From NCBI GenBank assembly GCA_023444445.1, contig JAEXMK010000029.1:1-35680 (forward strand): DNA of 35,680 bases, read 5' to 3'. Of this stretch, positions 6,677 to 13,882 are shown in pieces; the first letter of the stretch is position 1; each line of letters starts with the position of its first letter. Below the pieces are notes generated by a model, which saw only the letters and a list, made by a program, of their open reading frames with translations, had not been told where the DNA came from and made no database searches. Position numbers and translations under genes: made by a program. This stretch comes from Pseudomonadota bacterium. GTDB lineage: Bacteria > Pseudomonadota > Alphaproteobacteria > Rhizobiales > Rhizobiaceae.

Positions 6677-7954
6677 TCACGGCTGACGGAGGTCGAGCAT
6701 CGCAATGTCCGGTGCTGGTTCTGGCTGACGTAGCGCGGCGAGTTCACGTCTGGCCGTCGCGAGATCGCGCCCGGTCTCCGTCAGGTTCTCACGCAGGTTC
6801 CGCGCCCGCGCCTCCGCTTCACGCCGCCCCGCGTCGGCGGCGCTGGCACGGTCGGCGGCATCGGCTGCGGCACGACGGAGTGCTTCCATTTCGGATTCCA
6901 GGGCGGCACGGATGCGGGACGCGACCTTCGATTTCCTGAAGCCGTCGAGCATGCTCCGCAACGCACCCGGGAGGCGCTGTATCCTTGCCGTTGCCTCCCT
7001 AACGCGAGCGGCCTCCTCCCGAACACGGGACATCATGGAGCGCGCACGGCGCTGTTCCTGCACGGCCTTGTCCTGAGCCGCTTTGGCGGCCTCTGTTGCG
7101 GCCTTGGCGGCGGCAAGCTGGCGGTCAGCTTCAGCCCTCGCCGCAGCCACCTCCGCCCGGATCACGGCGGCACCATCTTTCGTTGCCGCGATGAAGGATT
7201 CGCCACGTTCCTTCACGACCTTCGCCCGCTCGATTGTCGTGCGTAGCGCCTTCGCCTGAACTTGCTCGCTCTGCCATTCCGCCCGTGTCAAGCGGCGACG
7301 CTGGGGACCGAGGCGCGTCAGCCCGCACGGTATGGCGACCGTTTCATGATATGAATTCTGCCACTCCCGCATGGCCTGCTTGTAAGCCGCATCGCCGCGC
7401 TTGTTCAGCGCCTTCGAATCCTCATCTTCGGCGGGACCGGCCGCCATTAAAGCGGCCTTCGCGCACTGACCGGGATGTAGAGCCGATGCCCGCATGGCCG
7501 GATCGTCTGGCAGGATGTAGGCATGCACATGATAGTGGGATTCGTCTTCGTGACGGATCACAGAGGCGAGCTTGTTGCCGTATTGTGAACGGAGCCATGC
7601 CACGGTTCGCTTTTCCCACTCTTCCGCCTCAAGGCGTTTCCCCGGATCGGCGCGAACCTCCTCTATGGAATGAGGATGCGAGGCCACCACTGTCATGAGC
7701 GTGTGCTGGGTCTTCTGGATACGTCGGGGCTTACCTCCCTTCGGCGTGGACGTAGCGGCATCGGCGGTTGCATCGTGTATCCGTTCCAATTCGTCAATGC
7801 CGACGCCGAAAACGATGATGGGCGGCGATGGATTCGGAACGTGGACGGACGCGGACGGATCGCGCCGGGCCTCCCCGAACACGAATGCGGTCGAGCGCCC
7901 CTTACCGTCGCCCTTGCGGCTATACGCCGTCATGTGGACAAACTGGAAGCTCAT
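6677..7954 (-). CDS. MobV/Pre-type plasmid relaxase (mobilization protein)
   Basis: Relaxases of this family nick one strand at oriT and lead it into a recipient cell through a helper conjugation system. The N-terminal 190 residues fit the Mob/Pre catalytic domain. The metal-binding motif is seen at residues 135-144 as H-E-D-E-S-H-Y-H-V-H, matching the family pattern HxDE...HxH. Residues 230-415 are a long Ala/Glu/Arg-rich helical region with coiled-coil character, typical of the C-terminal half. Length (425) is within the family range. Its start overlaps the stop of the small upstream gene (TGATG), so the two are coupled. No type IV secretion genes are in the window, so it would be mobilizable rather than self-transmissible. 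Confidence 0.85.
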   Translation of the reverse strand: MSFQFVHMTAYSRKGDGKGRSTAFVFGEARRDPSASVHVPNPSPPIIVFGVGIDELERIHDATADAATSTPKGGKPRRIQKTQHTLMTVVASHPHSIEEVRADPGKRLEAEEWEKRTVAWLRSQYGNKLASVIRHEDESHYHVHAYILPDDPAMRASALHPGQCAKAALMAAGPAEDEDSKALNKRGDAAYKQAMREWQNSYHETVAIPCGLTRLGPQRRRLTRAEWQSEQVQAKALRTTIERAKVVKERGESFIAATKDGAAVIRAEVAAARAEADRQLAAAKAATEAAKAAQDKAVQEQRRARSMMSRVREEAARVREATARIQRLPGALRSMLDGFRKSKVASRIRAALESEMEALRRAAADAADRASAADAGRREAEARARNLRENLTETGRDLATARRELAALRQPEPAPDIAMLDLRQP

Positions 7955-8226
7955 CAGTGTTTCCGGGAGGTTGCCCCGCCTTCTGCATGGACATCGCGAA
8001 TGAGCCGTTCAAGAAGATCGACGTTGCCGCCGACCATACCGAGCGTCTTCGCTTCGAGCATCAAGGATTCTTCGTATGCCGCCTTGTGTTCAGCGTAGAG
8101 CGGTCCGAACTTCGGATCATCCTTGATCTGGGTCATCAGAGCGATACCAAGCCCTTCGGCGCGGGCCTTGGCATAGACCATGCGGCGAACCCGATCGCGC
8201 AACGTGTCGGTGATGTTCAGAACCAT
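7954..8226 (-). CDS. Small relaxase-operon protein (90 aa), possible mobilization accessory
   Basis: ATG 8226 follows an excellent GGGAGGGA ribosome site. The protein is mainly helical, with a basic N-terminal segment (DTLRDRVRRMVYAKARAEG) followed by an acidic-hydrophobic part. The stop and the relaxase start share bases (TGATG), so the products are made together. Small proteins encoded directly before relaxases often bind oriT and help form the relaxosome, and that is the most likely role. No ribbon-helix-helix signature is clear enough to assign a family. It is also a candidate for binding the palindrome at 8411. Confidence 0.65.
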   Translation of the reverse strand: MVLNITDTLRDRVRRMVYAKARAEGLGIALMTQIKDDPKFGPLYAEHKAAYEESLMLEAKTLGMVGGNVDLLERLIRDVHAEGGATSRKH

Positions 8227-8288
8227 ATGAAAACTCCCTCCCGGTAGATGCTGGTGGAAGAATCGTCAGTGCCGGCGGAGCCAGAAAC

Positions 8289-8315
8289 AAGTCATTAGTG
8301 ACCGACTAATGACTT
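8289..8315. repeat. Perfect 11-bp inverted repeat upstream of the relaxase operon (oriT or operator candidate)
   Basis: AAGTCATTAGT (8289-8299) and ACTAATGACTT (8305-8315) are perfect inverted copies around GACCG. The site is 63 bases upstream of the small mobilization gene, within its expected transcript leader. Inverted repeats just upstream of mob genes are typical of oriT regions, but an operator is equally possible. Confidence 0.55.
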
Positions 8316-8410
8316 TCCCGTTGGTCAAGTCGTCGGCTCTCCGAGGGGGCTTCCGCCGGACTCCTCCGAGGGACCCGGCGGGGCCTTATCGCCGTCTGGA
8401 GGGACGACGA

Positions 8411-8434
8411 GCGTCACGTAATTTTACGTGACGC
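8411..8434 (-). promoter_or_regulatory. Perfect palindromic operator copy B upstream of the relaxase operon
   Basis: GCGTCACGTAA (8411-8421) and TTACGTGACGC (8424-8434) are perfect inverted copies with a TT centre. Read on the minus strand the centre contains TAAAAT, a -10-like hexamer directed at the relaxase operon. This gives the same architecture as copy A at 4359-4382 relative to the methyltransferase gene. The predicted leader to the ATG at 8226 would be about 190 bases. Confidence 0.65.
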
Positions 8435-8496
8435 CATGGTGACGACCGTTGCCTGTCATCACGCCGCGATGCGGCATATTCACGATTCGTCGCGGT

Positions 8497-8557
8497 GTAT
8501 GGTGTTTACCTATCATGGGGTCTGGGGGGCTTTGTCCCCCAGCACGATACACCATAC
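8497..8557. repeat. Nested inverted repeat next to the rep stop codon
   Basis: GTATGGTGT (8497-8505) pairs with ACACCATAC (8549-8557). Inside, CTGGGGG (8522-8528) pairs with CCCCCAG (8536-8542). The structure starts five bases after the rep stop. It may be the rep terminator, although it lacks a T run, or a replication or transfer site. The sequence around TATGGTGTTTACC has a loose likeness to nick regions of MobV plasmids, which is not proof. Confidence 0.5.
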
Positions 8558-8561
8558 AAAA

Positions 8562-10013
8562 TCACTGCTCGTCAGCCTGTCGCATGGCCTTGTGGACCTG
8601 CCCGACCGACACCCCGAGGTGGGCCGCCAGTTCCGCAACCGTCATCCCCGCTGATGCCCGGAGATAGAGGGCCTTTCGCCCCATCTCCAGCCGCGCGGCC
8701 TGTTGTTCGGCCCGATCCTTCCCACCACGACGAATCCGGGATGCCTTCGTCCGTTCGGTGTTCAGTTCCCGTTTCCGATCCTCATCTACCAGCACCCGGA
8801 GTCCCGCCGCACGCTGTTCCGCCGGATCAATGCCCAGCCACTCGACAATCGTGCTGGCCTTCATCCGATAGCGGGCGTCTACTTCCCGCCCCTGGAATGT
8901 CACCGACTGCCCCGCAGCGGCCTGCCGTGCGCGCTTGATGACAGCAGACATGCGTGATTTCGTTTCGCTGTCACGCCATCCCGCTGCCTCGTGCCCGAGA
9001 GCAAGGATTTCCCGCCCAAGGACCTCTGGCGGTGAAATCCATGAGATCGCGGAAGCCGCCACGAAAAGCCAGATATCACGCTGGCCCTCCGATAACGTCC
9101 CCTCAGGACACCGATGTGCGCGGAGGCACTGGAGGTCAGTCAGGACCGTTTCCCAGTACGTCGCCGCAGACAGGAACTTTGCCGGACCTGTCTTGTCCTT
9201 ACCCTCTGCCTTGCGCCTGGCACGCTCGGCACGCAGGGAGATCAGATCGGCATGGGTGACTGGTAGCACCTCATCGGCCAGCGTCCCGAAGACGTGCCGC
9301 GTGGGAACCTCTGGCGATCCGTGACACCAGACCATGCCAACCGTCCGCCGATCATTATCAGCGCGGCTATTGTCGGAACCAACGAGCCTGAAGACGCGGG
9401 CGGCATCTTGTGCCCGCTTGTCCGCTCCGAACGGCTCTAGGACGGTCCCCAGACGCTTCTGGACAGCATTCCAACGCGGCAAAGCCGCCCGTGGCAGGAG
9501 TTCCGTCAGCCAGACGCAAACAAGCCCCCGCCCCGTCGAGAGGATATACGAGGGGTGCGGCAACATCGCCTCTTCGAGATGACCGAGGACCGCCGTCGTC
9601 ACGTCAGAGGGGGCCTTTCCCCGCCACCGCGATACCCCGTGATAATCGAGATCGGCGTAACATGCGCCGATCGCCGTCAGATCGGAGATCGATCGCCATT
9701 TCCCGAAAGCGGCCTGCGACACGTATAGGTCGACTCGATTGTCCTGTCGCAATAACCGTTCGGCTTCATCGACCGCGCACGAGCCAGCGCGGGCCGTCCA
9801 TTCCCGCCACGGCTTGCCGCTGCCATCGCGCACACGTTGGGCGAAGCTGATGACACCGTTCCGGATTCCGCCGTCACGACCGTTGTAAGGATGAAGATTT
9901 TCGAGGTGCTGGCGGGGACCGAATACGGTGTAGTCGAAACCTAATTGTTGACAACGATTTTGGGTGTGCGTTGGCGTCGAGGCGGCTGGGGCATATCCCA
10001 GCCGGGCGGTCAA
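8562..10013 (-). CDS. Plasmid replication protein with primase-like (AEP) core and C-terminal HTH
   Basis: The pattern fits archaeo-eukaryotic primase-type plasmid Rep proteins. The metal-binding DLD is at residues 121-123 (within YADLDYHG). A GRG-containing strand, STGRG, is at about 159-163. A third conserved segment, DAARVFRLVGS, is at about 203-213. Such proteins prime or initiate plasmid replication. The rest is helical and basic. Residues 455-480 form a helix-turn-helix (TVAELAAHLGVSVGQVHKAMR), probably DNA-binding. The listed start is TTG 10013 and is uncertain: no clear ribosome site precedes it and both the start and the leader lie in potential hairpins, so translation may be controlled. 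No helicase partner is present. Confidence 0.75.
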   Translation of the reverse strand: MTARLGYAPAASTPTHTQNRCQQLGFDYTVFGPRQHLENLHPYNGRDGGIRNGVISFAQRVRDGSGKPWREWTARAGSCAVDEAERLLRQDNRVDLYVSQAAFGKWRSISDLTAIGACYADLDYHGVSRWRGKAPSDVTTAVLGHLEEAMLPHPSYILSTGRGLVCVWLTELLPRAALPRWNAVQKRLGTVLEPFGADKRAQDAARVFRLVGSDNSRADNDRRTVGMVWCHGSPEVPTRHVFGTLADEVLPVTHADLISLRAERARRKAEGKDKTGPAKFLSAATYWETVLTDLQCLRAHRCPEGTLSEGQRDIWLFVAASAISWISPPEVLGREILALGHEAAGWRDSETKSRMSAVIKRARQAAAGQSVTFQGREVDARYRMKASTIVEWLGIDPAEQRAAGLRVLVDEDRKRELNTERTKASRIRRGGKDRAEQQAARLEMGRKALYLRASAGMTVAELAAHLGVSVGQVHKAMRQADEQ

Positions 10014-10031
10014 CGACCCGTCAGAGGGGTC
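9984..10031 (-). promoter_or_regulatory. Hairpins around the rep start codon
   Basis: GGCTGGG (9984-9990) pairs with CCCAGCC (9997-10003) just inside the coding region, and GACCC (10015-10019) pairs with GGGTC (10027-10031) just before it. On the rep message these stems flank the TTG start. Together with the antisense terminator at 10075 they suggest structural control of rep translation. Confidence 0.4.
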
Positions 10032-10074
10032 TTTACATCAATGTCGCCGCAGGCAATCATATGAATACATTCCT

Positions 10075-10117
10075 AAAAGCCGCCGAGGATTCCAGTCCTG
10101 TGACAGCGGCTTTTTTT
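10075..10117 (+). terminator. Strong intrinsic terminator antisense to the rep leader
   Basis: AAAAGCCGC (10075-10083) pairs with GCGGCTTTT (10106-10114), with an inner AGGA/TCCT stem, followed by a run of seven T in total. No plus-strand gene ends here. It must therefore terminate a short plus-strand transcript, which would be antisense to the rep leader and start codon. Confidence 0.75.
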
Positions 10118-10157
10118 ATGCTCATATGGCGGCAAGCGCTGGTCAAGAACCTCTTCC

Positions 10158-10189
10158 AAACGAGAACAAAAATCTGCTTGTTCTCGTTT
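10158..10189. promoter_or_regulatory. 12-bp inverted repeat upstream of the EcoRII-type methyltransferase (operator candidate)
   Basis: AAACGAGAACAA (10158-10169) and TTGTTCTCGTTT (10178-10189) are perfect inverted copies around an eight-base spacer, 70 bases upstream of the start at 10259. M.SsoII/EcoRII-like methyltransferases with an N-terminal helix-turn-helix are known to bind inverted repeats in their own promoter. The T-rich right side means that a terminator is an alternative. Confidence 0.55.
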
Positions 10190-10258
10190 TGATCTTGTTA
10201 ATCTGCTGGGAAGGATTAAGACATATTGTCAAAATTCGACACAGCGATGGAGTGATTC

Positions 10259-11506
10259 GTGACCGCTATCGACACCGACTTCAGCGAGCTCGTCCGCCGG
10301 ACAGGCCTTTCCGTGGAACAGATTTCAGTACGCGTCGGAAAGAGCGTCCGGACGATCCACAGGTACATTGACGGCGAGGTTCGTGTGCCGGCGCTGATCG
10401 CTGAAACCGTAAGGAAGGTCGCGGACGAACGCTGCGGCGGCGAAGGAAAGAAGGATGCTTTCACGTTCGTTGACCTGTTCGCCGGGATCGGCGGGCTACG
10501 GCGTCCGTTCCAGGAGCTTGGTGGCAAGTGCCTGTTTACGGCCGAGTGGGACCGCTTTTCGCGCGAGACCTACGCGGCGAACTTCCCGGAGCCAGCCGAT
10601 AGCGTCCATGTGTCGGCCGGCGACATCCGACCATATGCGAATGATCCAGGTGCTGTTCCGGAACACGATGTCTTGCTTGCAGGATTTCCATGCCAGGCAT
10701 TTTCGATCGCCGGCGTTTCCAAAAAGAATGCACTTGGACGCCCGCATGGGTTCCTCTGCGATACTCAGGGCACGCTGTTCTTTGATCTCGCGAAGATAAT
10801 CGCTCATCGCCGCCCCAAAGCATTCCTCCTGGAGAACGTGCGCAACCTTCAATCCCATGATGGCGGGAAGACCTTCGCAACGATCATGCACGTTCTTGAG
10901 GTGGAACTGGGGTACAAGGTGCAGTACCGGGTTATCAGTTCGGAACCGTGGGTACCCCAGAAGCGCCAGCGCATCTTCATTGTTGGATTCCGAGAAGACA
11001 CCGATTTCGACTTCAGCAAGCTTGAGATTCCGACAGGTCGGATGCCAGTCTTGGGAGACATCCTTGAGAAGGACGTTGATGCCAAGTACACCTTGACCGC
11101 GCATATGTGGAAGTACCTTCAGGACTACAAGGACAAGCACCGGGGAGCCGGAAACGGCTTTGGCTACGGGCTCTTCGGGCCGAACGACGTTACCCGCACA
11201 CTGTCAGCACGGTATTACAAGGACGGTTCAGAAGTGCTTGTGGAGCAGCCCGGAAAGAGGCCTCGGCGTTTGACCCCTCTCGAATGCTCTCGCTTGATGG
11301 GTTTCAACGGGCCTCAAGGCACGGATTTCCTGATTCCGGTGTCTGATACGCAAGCGTATCGTCAGTTCGGGAATGCGGTCGTCGTTCCAGTCGTCCGTGC
11401 TGTTGCGAACCTCATGATGCCCCACATCGAAATTGCACTCCGCGCCGCCGGCGCGCAGCTTCCTGTGCCCGAGATCAGCCAGCAGCAGCAGGGCATCGCG
11501 GCATGA
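10259..11506 (+). CDS. EcoRII/Dcm-type DNA (cytosine-5-) methyltransferase with N-terminal HTH
   Basis: The enzyme should methylate a cytosine in CCWGG or a close relative, judged from the EcoRII-type nuclease in the same operon. Residues 8-58 form a helix-turn-helix (SVEQISVRVGKSVRTIHRYI), as in methyltransferases that repress their own gene. Motif I DLFAGIGG is at about 72-79 and the catalytic FPCQ has the cysteine at 145. ENVRNL and QKRQR follow, and the C-terminal motifs (LMGF, QFGNAVVVPVV) are intact. The SIAGVSKKNALGR segment after the catalytic loop is characteristic of the Dcm/EcoRII group. Start: GTG 10259. It is the first gene of a three-gene operon, with vsr one base after its stop. 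Confidence 0.92.
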   Translation: MTAIDTDFSELVRRTGLSVEQISVRVGKSVRTIHRYIDGEVRVPALIAETVRKVADERCGGEGKKDAFTFVDLFAGIGGLRRPFQELGGKCLFTAEWDRFSRETYAANFPEPADSVHVSAGDIRPYANDPGAVPEHDVLLAGFPCQAFSIAGVSKKNALGRPHGFLCDTQGTLFFDLAKIIAHRRPKAFLLENVRNLQSHDGGKTFATIMHVLEVELGYKVQYRVISSEPWVPQKRQRIFIVGFREDTDFDFSKLEIPTGRMPVLGDILEKDVDAKYTLTAHMWKYLQDYKDKHRGAGNGFGYGLFGPNDVTRTLSARYYKDGSEVLVEQPGKRPRRLTPLECSRLMGFNGPQGTDFLIPVSDTQAYRQFGNAVVVPVVRAVANLMMPHIEIALRAAGAQLPVPEISQQQQGIAA

Positions 11507-11507
11507 C

Positions 11508-11984
11508 ATGGTCGATGTAGTCAGCCCGGAAGTCCGGAGCCGGATGATGTCCGGCATCAGGGGGAAGAACACGAAGCCGGAACTCCTGATCCGCTCGGCT
11601 CTCCATAGCGCCGGGTTCCGCTACAGACTCCATGCCAAGAACCTACCTGGGAAGCCCGATATGGTATTCCCCAGGTACGGCGCTGTCCTGTTCATCCACG
11701 GGTGCTTCTGGCACGGTCATGGCCCCGACTGTAACCTGTTCAGATGGCCACAGTCGCGGGAGGACTTCTGGCGGGAGAAGATCCGCAGGAATGTCGAGCG
11801 CGACGATGCCCAGATACAGTCCCTTCTGGGCGCAGGTTACCGGGTCGGAACTATCTGGGAATGCGCGCTCAAAGGAAGGCAAAGGCTTCCACTTGACGTT
11901 GTGATCAGGCTTTGTTCGGATTGGCTTAAGGCAAGCGATTCGAGACTGGACATTCATGGACATCAAACGCGGTCATCTGTCTGA
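11508..11984 (+). CDS. vsr: Very short patch repair endonuclease (Vsr)
   Basis: Vsr nicks next to T in T:G mismatches that arise when 5-methylcytosine deaminates in the methylated site, starting repair back to C:G. Family residues are present: the glutamate in TKPEL (about residue 25), the aspartate in KPDMVF (about 51) and the histidines in FIHGCFWHGH (about 64-71). A family start, VRSRMMSGIRGKNTKPE, follows ATG 11508, which lies one base after the methyltransferase stop; earlier in-frame starts would sit inside that gene. Length (158) is normal. The end overlaps the restriction gene by 29 bases in another frame. Confidence 0.93.
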   Translation: MVDVVSPEVRSRMMSGIRGKNTKPELLIRSALHSAGFRYRLHAKNLPGKPDMVFPRYGAVLFIHGCFWHGHGPDCNLFRWPQSREDFWREKIRRNVERDDAQIQSLLGAGYRVGTIWECALKGRQRLPLDVVIRLCSDWLKASDSRLDIHGHQTRSSV

Positions 11985-13176
11985 TTACTTCGAAGGCGCC
12001 GCGGTGAAGCGGCTGACAAAGGTCGATGCGACGCCGAAATCCAACCAGCACGAGGTCGGCACAACGCGGGCAATGGAAGCCTTTCTGGGACGCGAGAAGC
12101 GTGTCTTCGAGGTTTCCTATGTATGGCTAGGCGCGGAGCAGGACGGCTTTTCTGTGGATGGCACGGCAACAATGTACGATGCCCGAGAGCGCAAGGAATA
12201 CCGTCCGGCGGAATGGCGCCTTTACTACAATTCGAATCCTGTGACAGAGGCCATGAACGAGGGCGATGCCCTTTTCCTGGCGATCGAACCTTCCGGGCGG
12301 CTTCACTTCATCGTGACGGCTGCCGGATCAACGAATGAGGCTCAGCTTCTCTGGCTCTTCGGCATTGAACCATCAGGTAAGAGCTTCATCTCCCGCGAGA
12401 TCACGGCTGAAGATGATCCCGGGCTCGACTTCGCAGCACGTTTCATTCTGGACGAGCTCGGCATCGAGTTTGAGGATCCCAAGGCAAACGAACTAGACAC
12501 CATCATCGACAGGTTCGGTCTCGAATTTCCCACGACAGCCGTATTTTCTGATCTTGCCCGCCTCACGTTGCCGGACGTTCGCGCTGAGGACGATCCAGAC
12601 GTGGCACTCATCGCATGGCTCGATCATGAAGAAGCTCTTTTCCGACGCCTAGAGCGTCGGGTCGTTGCTGATCGCCTCATGAAAGGATTTGTTACAGGCG
12701 AGGATGTCGATGTCGATGGTTTCATATCGTTCTCTCTAAGTGTCCAGAACCGTCGCAAGTCCCGAATGGGACACAGCCTAGAGAACCACCTGGAGGCAGT
12801 GTTTCAGGGATGCGGAATCCAGTACGCCAGAGGAGCGATCACGGAAGCAGGCAACAAGCCTGACTTCCTCTTCCCTGATGCGGATGCATATCAGACGGCA
12901 GCCGTCGGCTCTCCGAACCTTGTTATGTTGGCCGCGAAATCGACCTGCAAGGATCGGTGGCGTCAGGTTCTTCCTGAAGCTCTGAAAATTCCGGAGAAAC
13001 ATCTGATAACTCTGGAGCCTGGCATTTCAACAGCGCAGACGACCCAGATGGCTGGCTCCAACCTGAGCCTCATTGTGCCGACCTCAATCCAAGATAGCTA
13101 CACGGTGGCGCAGAGAGGATGGCTTTGGAGTGTCAGTAGTTTTGTGAACTTCGTGAGGTCAAAGCAGGCCGAATGA
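11956..13176 (+). CDS. EcoRII-type type IIE restriction endonuclease
   Basis: The protein (406 residues) matches EcoRII in length and layout. Residues 14-140 form the N-terminal effector-binding domain (VKRLTKVDATPKSNQHEVG). Residues 255-400 form the catalytic domain with NRRKSRMGHSLENHLE, KPDFLFP and KSTCKDRWRQVL. Catalytic positions D303, Y312, K328 and R334 align with D299, Y308, K324 and R330 of EcoRII at a constant offset, so it should be active. EcoRII cuts before CCWGG and needs two sites. ATG 11956 lies inside the end of vsr, with only a weak ribosome site, so translation probably depends on coupling to vsr. This places nuclease synthesis after methyltransferase and repair synthesis. 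Confidence 0.92.
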   Translation: MDIKRGHLSDYFEGAAVKRLTKVDATPKSNQHEVGTTRAMEAFLGREKRVFEVSYVWLGAEQDGFSVDGTATMYDARERKEYRPAEWRLYYNSNPVTEAMNEGDALFLAIEPSGRLHFIVTAAGSTNEAQLLWLFGIEPSGKSFISREITAEDDPGLDFAARFILDELGIEFEDPKANELDTIIDRFGLEFPTTAVFSDLARLTLPDVRAEDDPDVALIAWLDHEEALFRRLERRVVADRLMKGFVTGEDVDVDGFISFSLSVQNRRKSRMGHSLENHLEAVFQGCGIQYARGAITEAGNKPDFLFPDADAYQTAAVGSPNLVMLAAKSTCKDRWRQVLPEALKIPEKHLITLEPGISTAQTTQMAGSNLSLIVPTSIQDSYTVAQRGWLWSVSSFVNFVRSKQAE

Positions 13177-13548
13177 GGCAACAAGTCCCCTATTCGAATG
13201 CATCTAAAAATCTTCGCGTTGACTCGACGAGCTCTCGCAATCGGCTTCGCTCAATTCAATTGTTGACACCTCCACAAAGCACCCCCACATTGTTGACGCG
13301 ACATTGAACAAGGCTTTGAAATTAAAAGGGATTATAGATCGGCCGTCCGGCTCCAGGTTCCCCAGCCAATTCTCCTTAGAAGCCGCTAATTCCTTGATTT
13401 TCCAGTCGTGCCGGATATCGTTTTGGCATCATTGGCGACCTGATGCCTGAAACTGGTGCTCAAGCGCACCAACCGGTACGCCATCGGCATCCACGGCTCC
13501 AGCGTGATCAAGTTCGCATAGACCGAGCCAGCGTATAATATTTCTCGC
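13177..13548. other. Noncoding right flank of the restriction operon with two ATTGTTGAC copies
   Basis: No gene is supported. Two copies of ATTGTTGAC lie at 13259-13267 and 13289-13297, 30 bases apart. A plus-strand frame around 13445-13500 (LVLKRTNRYAIGIHG...) ends in a stop but has no start, and may be a remnant of an unidentified gene. No clear terminator follows the restriction gene. The element's right edge may fall in this stretch. Confidence 0.4.
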
Positions 13549-13850
13549 CATTCAGCGGCCTTGCATCGTGCCGGTAGAATGGTAGTCCATCGAGGTTTTT
13601 AGAGAGGGAGATTGCGCCAGAAGCACGTCGGCTGGTATGCACGCCTCGACGATAAGTGTCGGGGCCGCAACCGGAATGACGCCGTCTCGTTCTTGAAAAC
13701 GTATTTGGGATGACGCGCGGCGATGACACCGAACCCGGTGCGACATCCAACCGTTCCGATACGTCTTCTCCGATCAGGATTTTTGTCTCGCCTAAATGCT
13801 CAGGCGCATCGTCTGGCTCGTTGCTCAGCGACCGCCCTGCGGGACAACCG
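13549..13850 (-). pseudogene. Fragment of IS66-family transposase (TnpC), frameshifted
   Basis: Three minus-strand frames must be joined to read the protein. One frame gives LIGEDVSERLDV, another VIAARHPKYVFKNE, a third VAAPTLIVEACIPADVLLAQ, and the first again SLSKNLDGLPFYRH. In this order they match the TnpC region that runs from 'GEDVSE.LDV' through the cysteine segment to 'VSKYADGLPLYRQ'. At least three frameshifts and missing ends show that it is dead. It marks an old insertion at the border between accessory element and chromosome. Confidence 0.8.
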
Positions 13851-13882
13851 GATTCTCGTGCCTGCTCCACCGTTGATCCCAC

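Noticed and set aside
8411..8434. Rho-independent terminator
   Set aside because: The stem is AT-rich in its centre with a two-base loop and no T run; duplication at a second promoter favours an operator.
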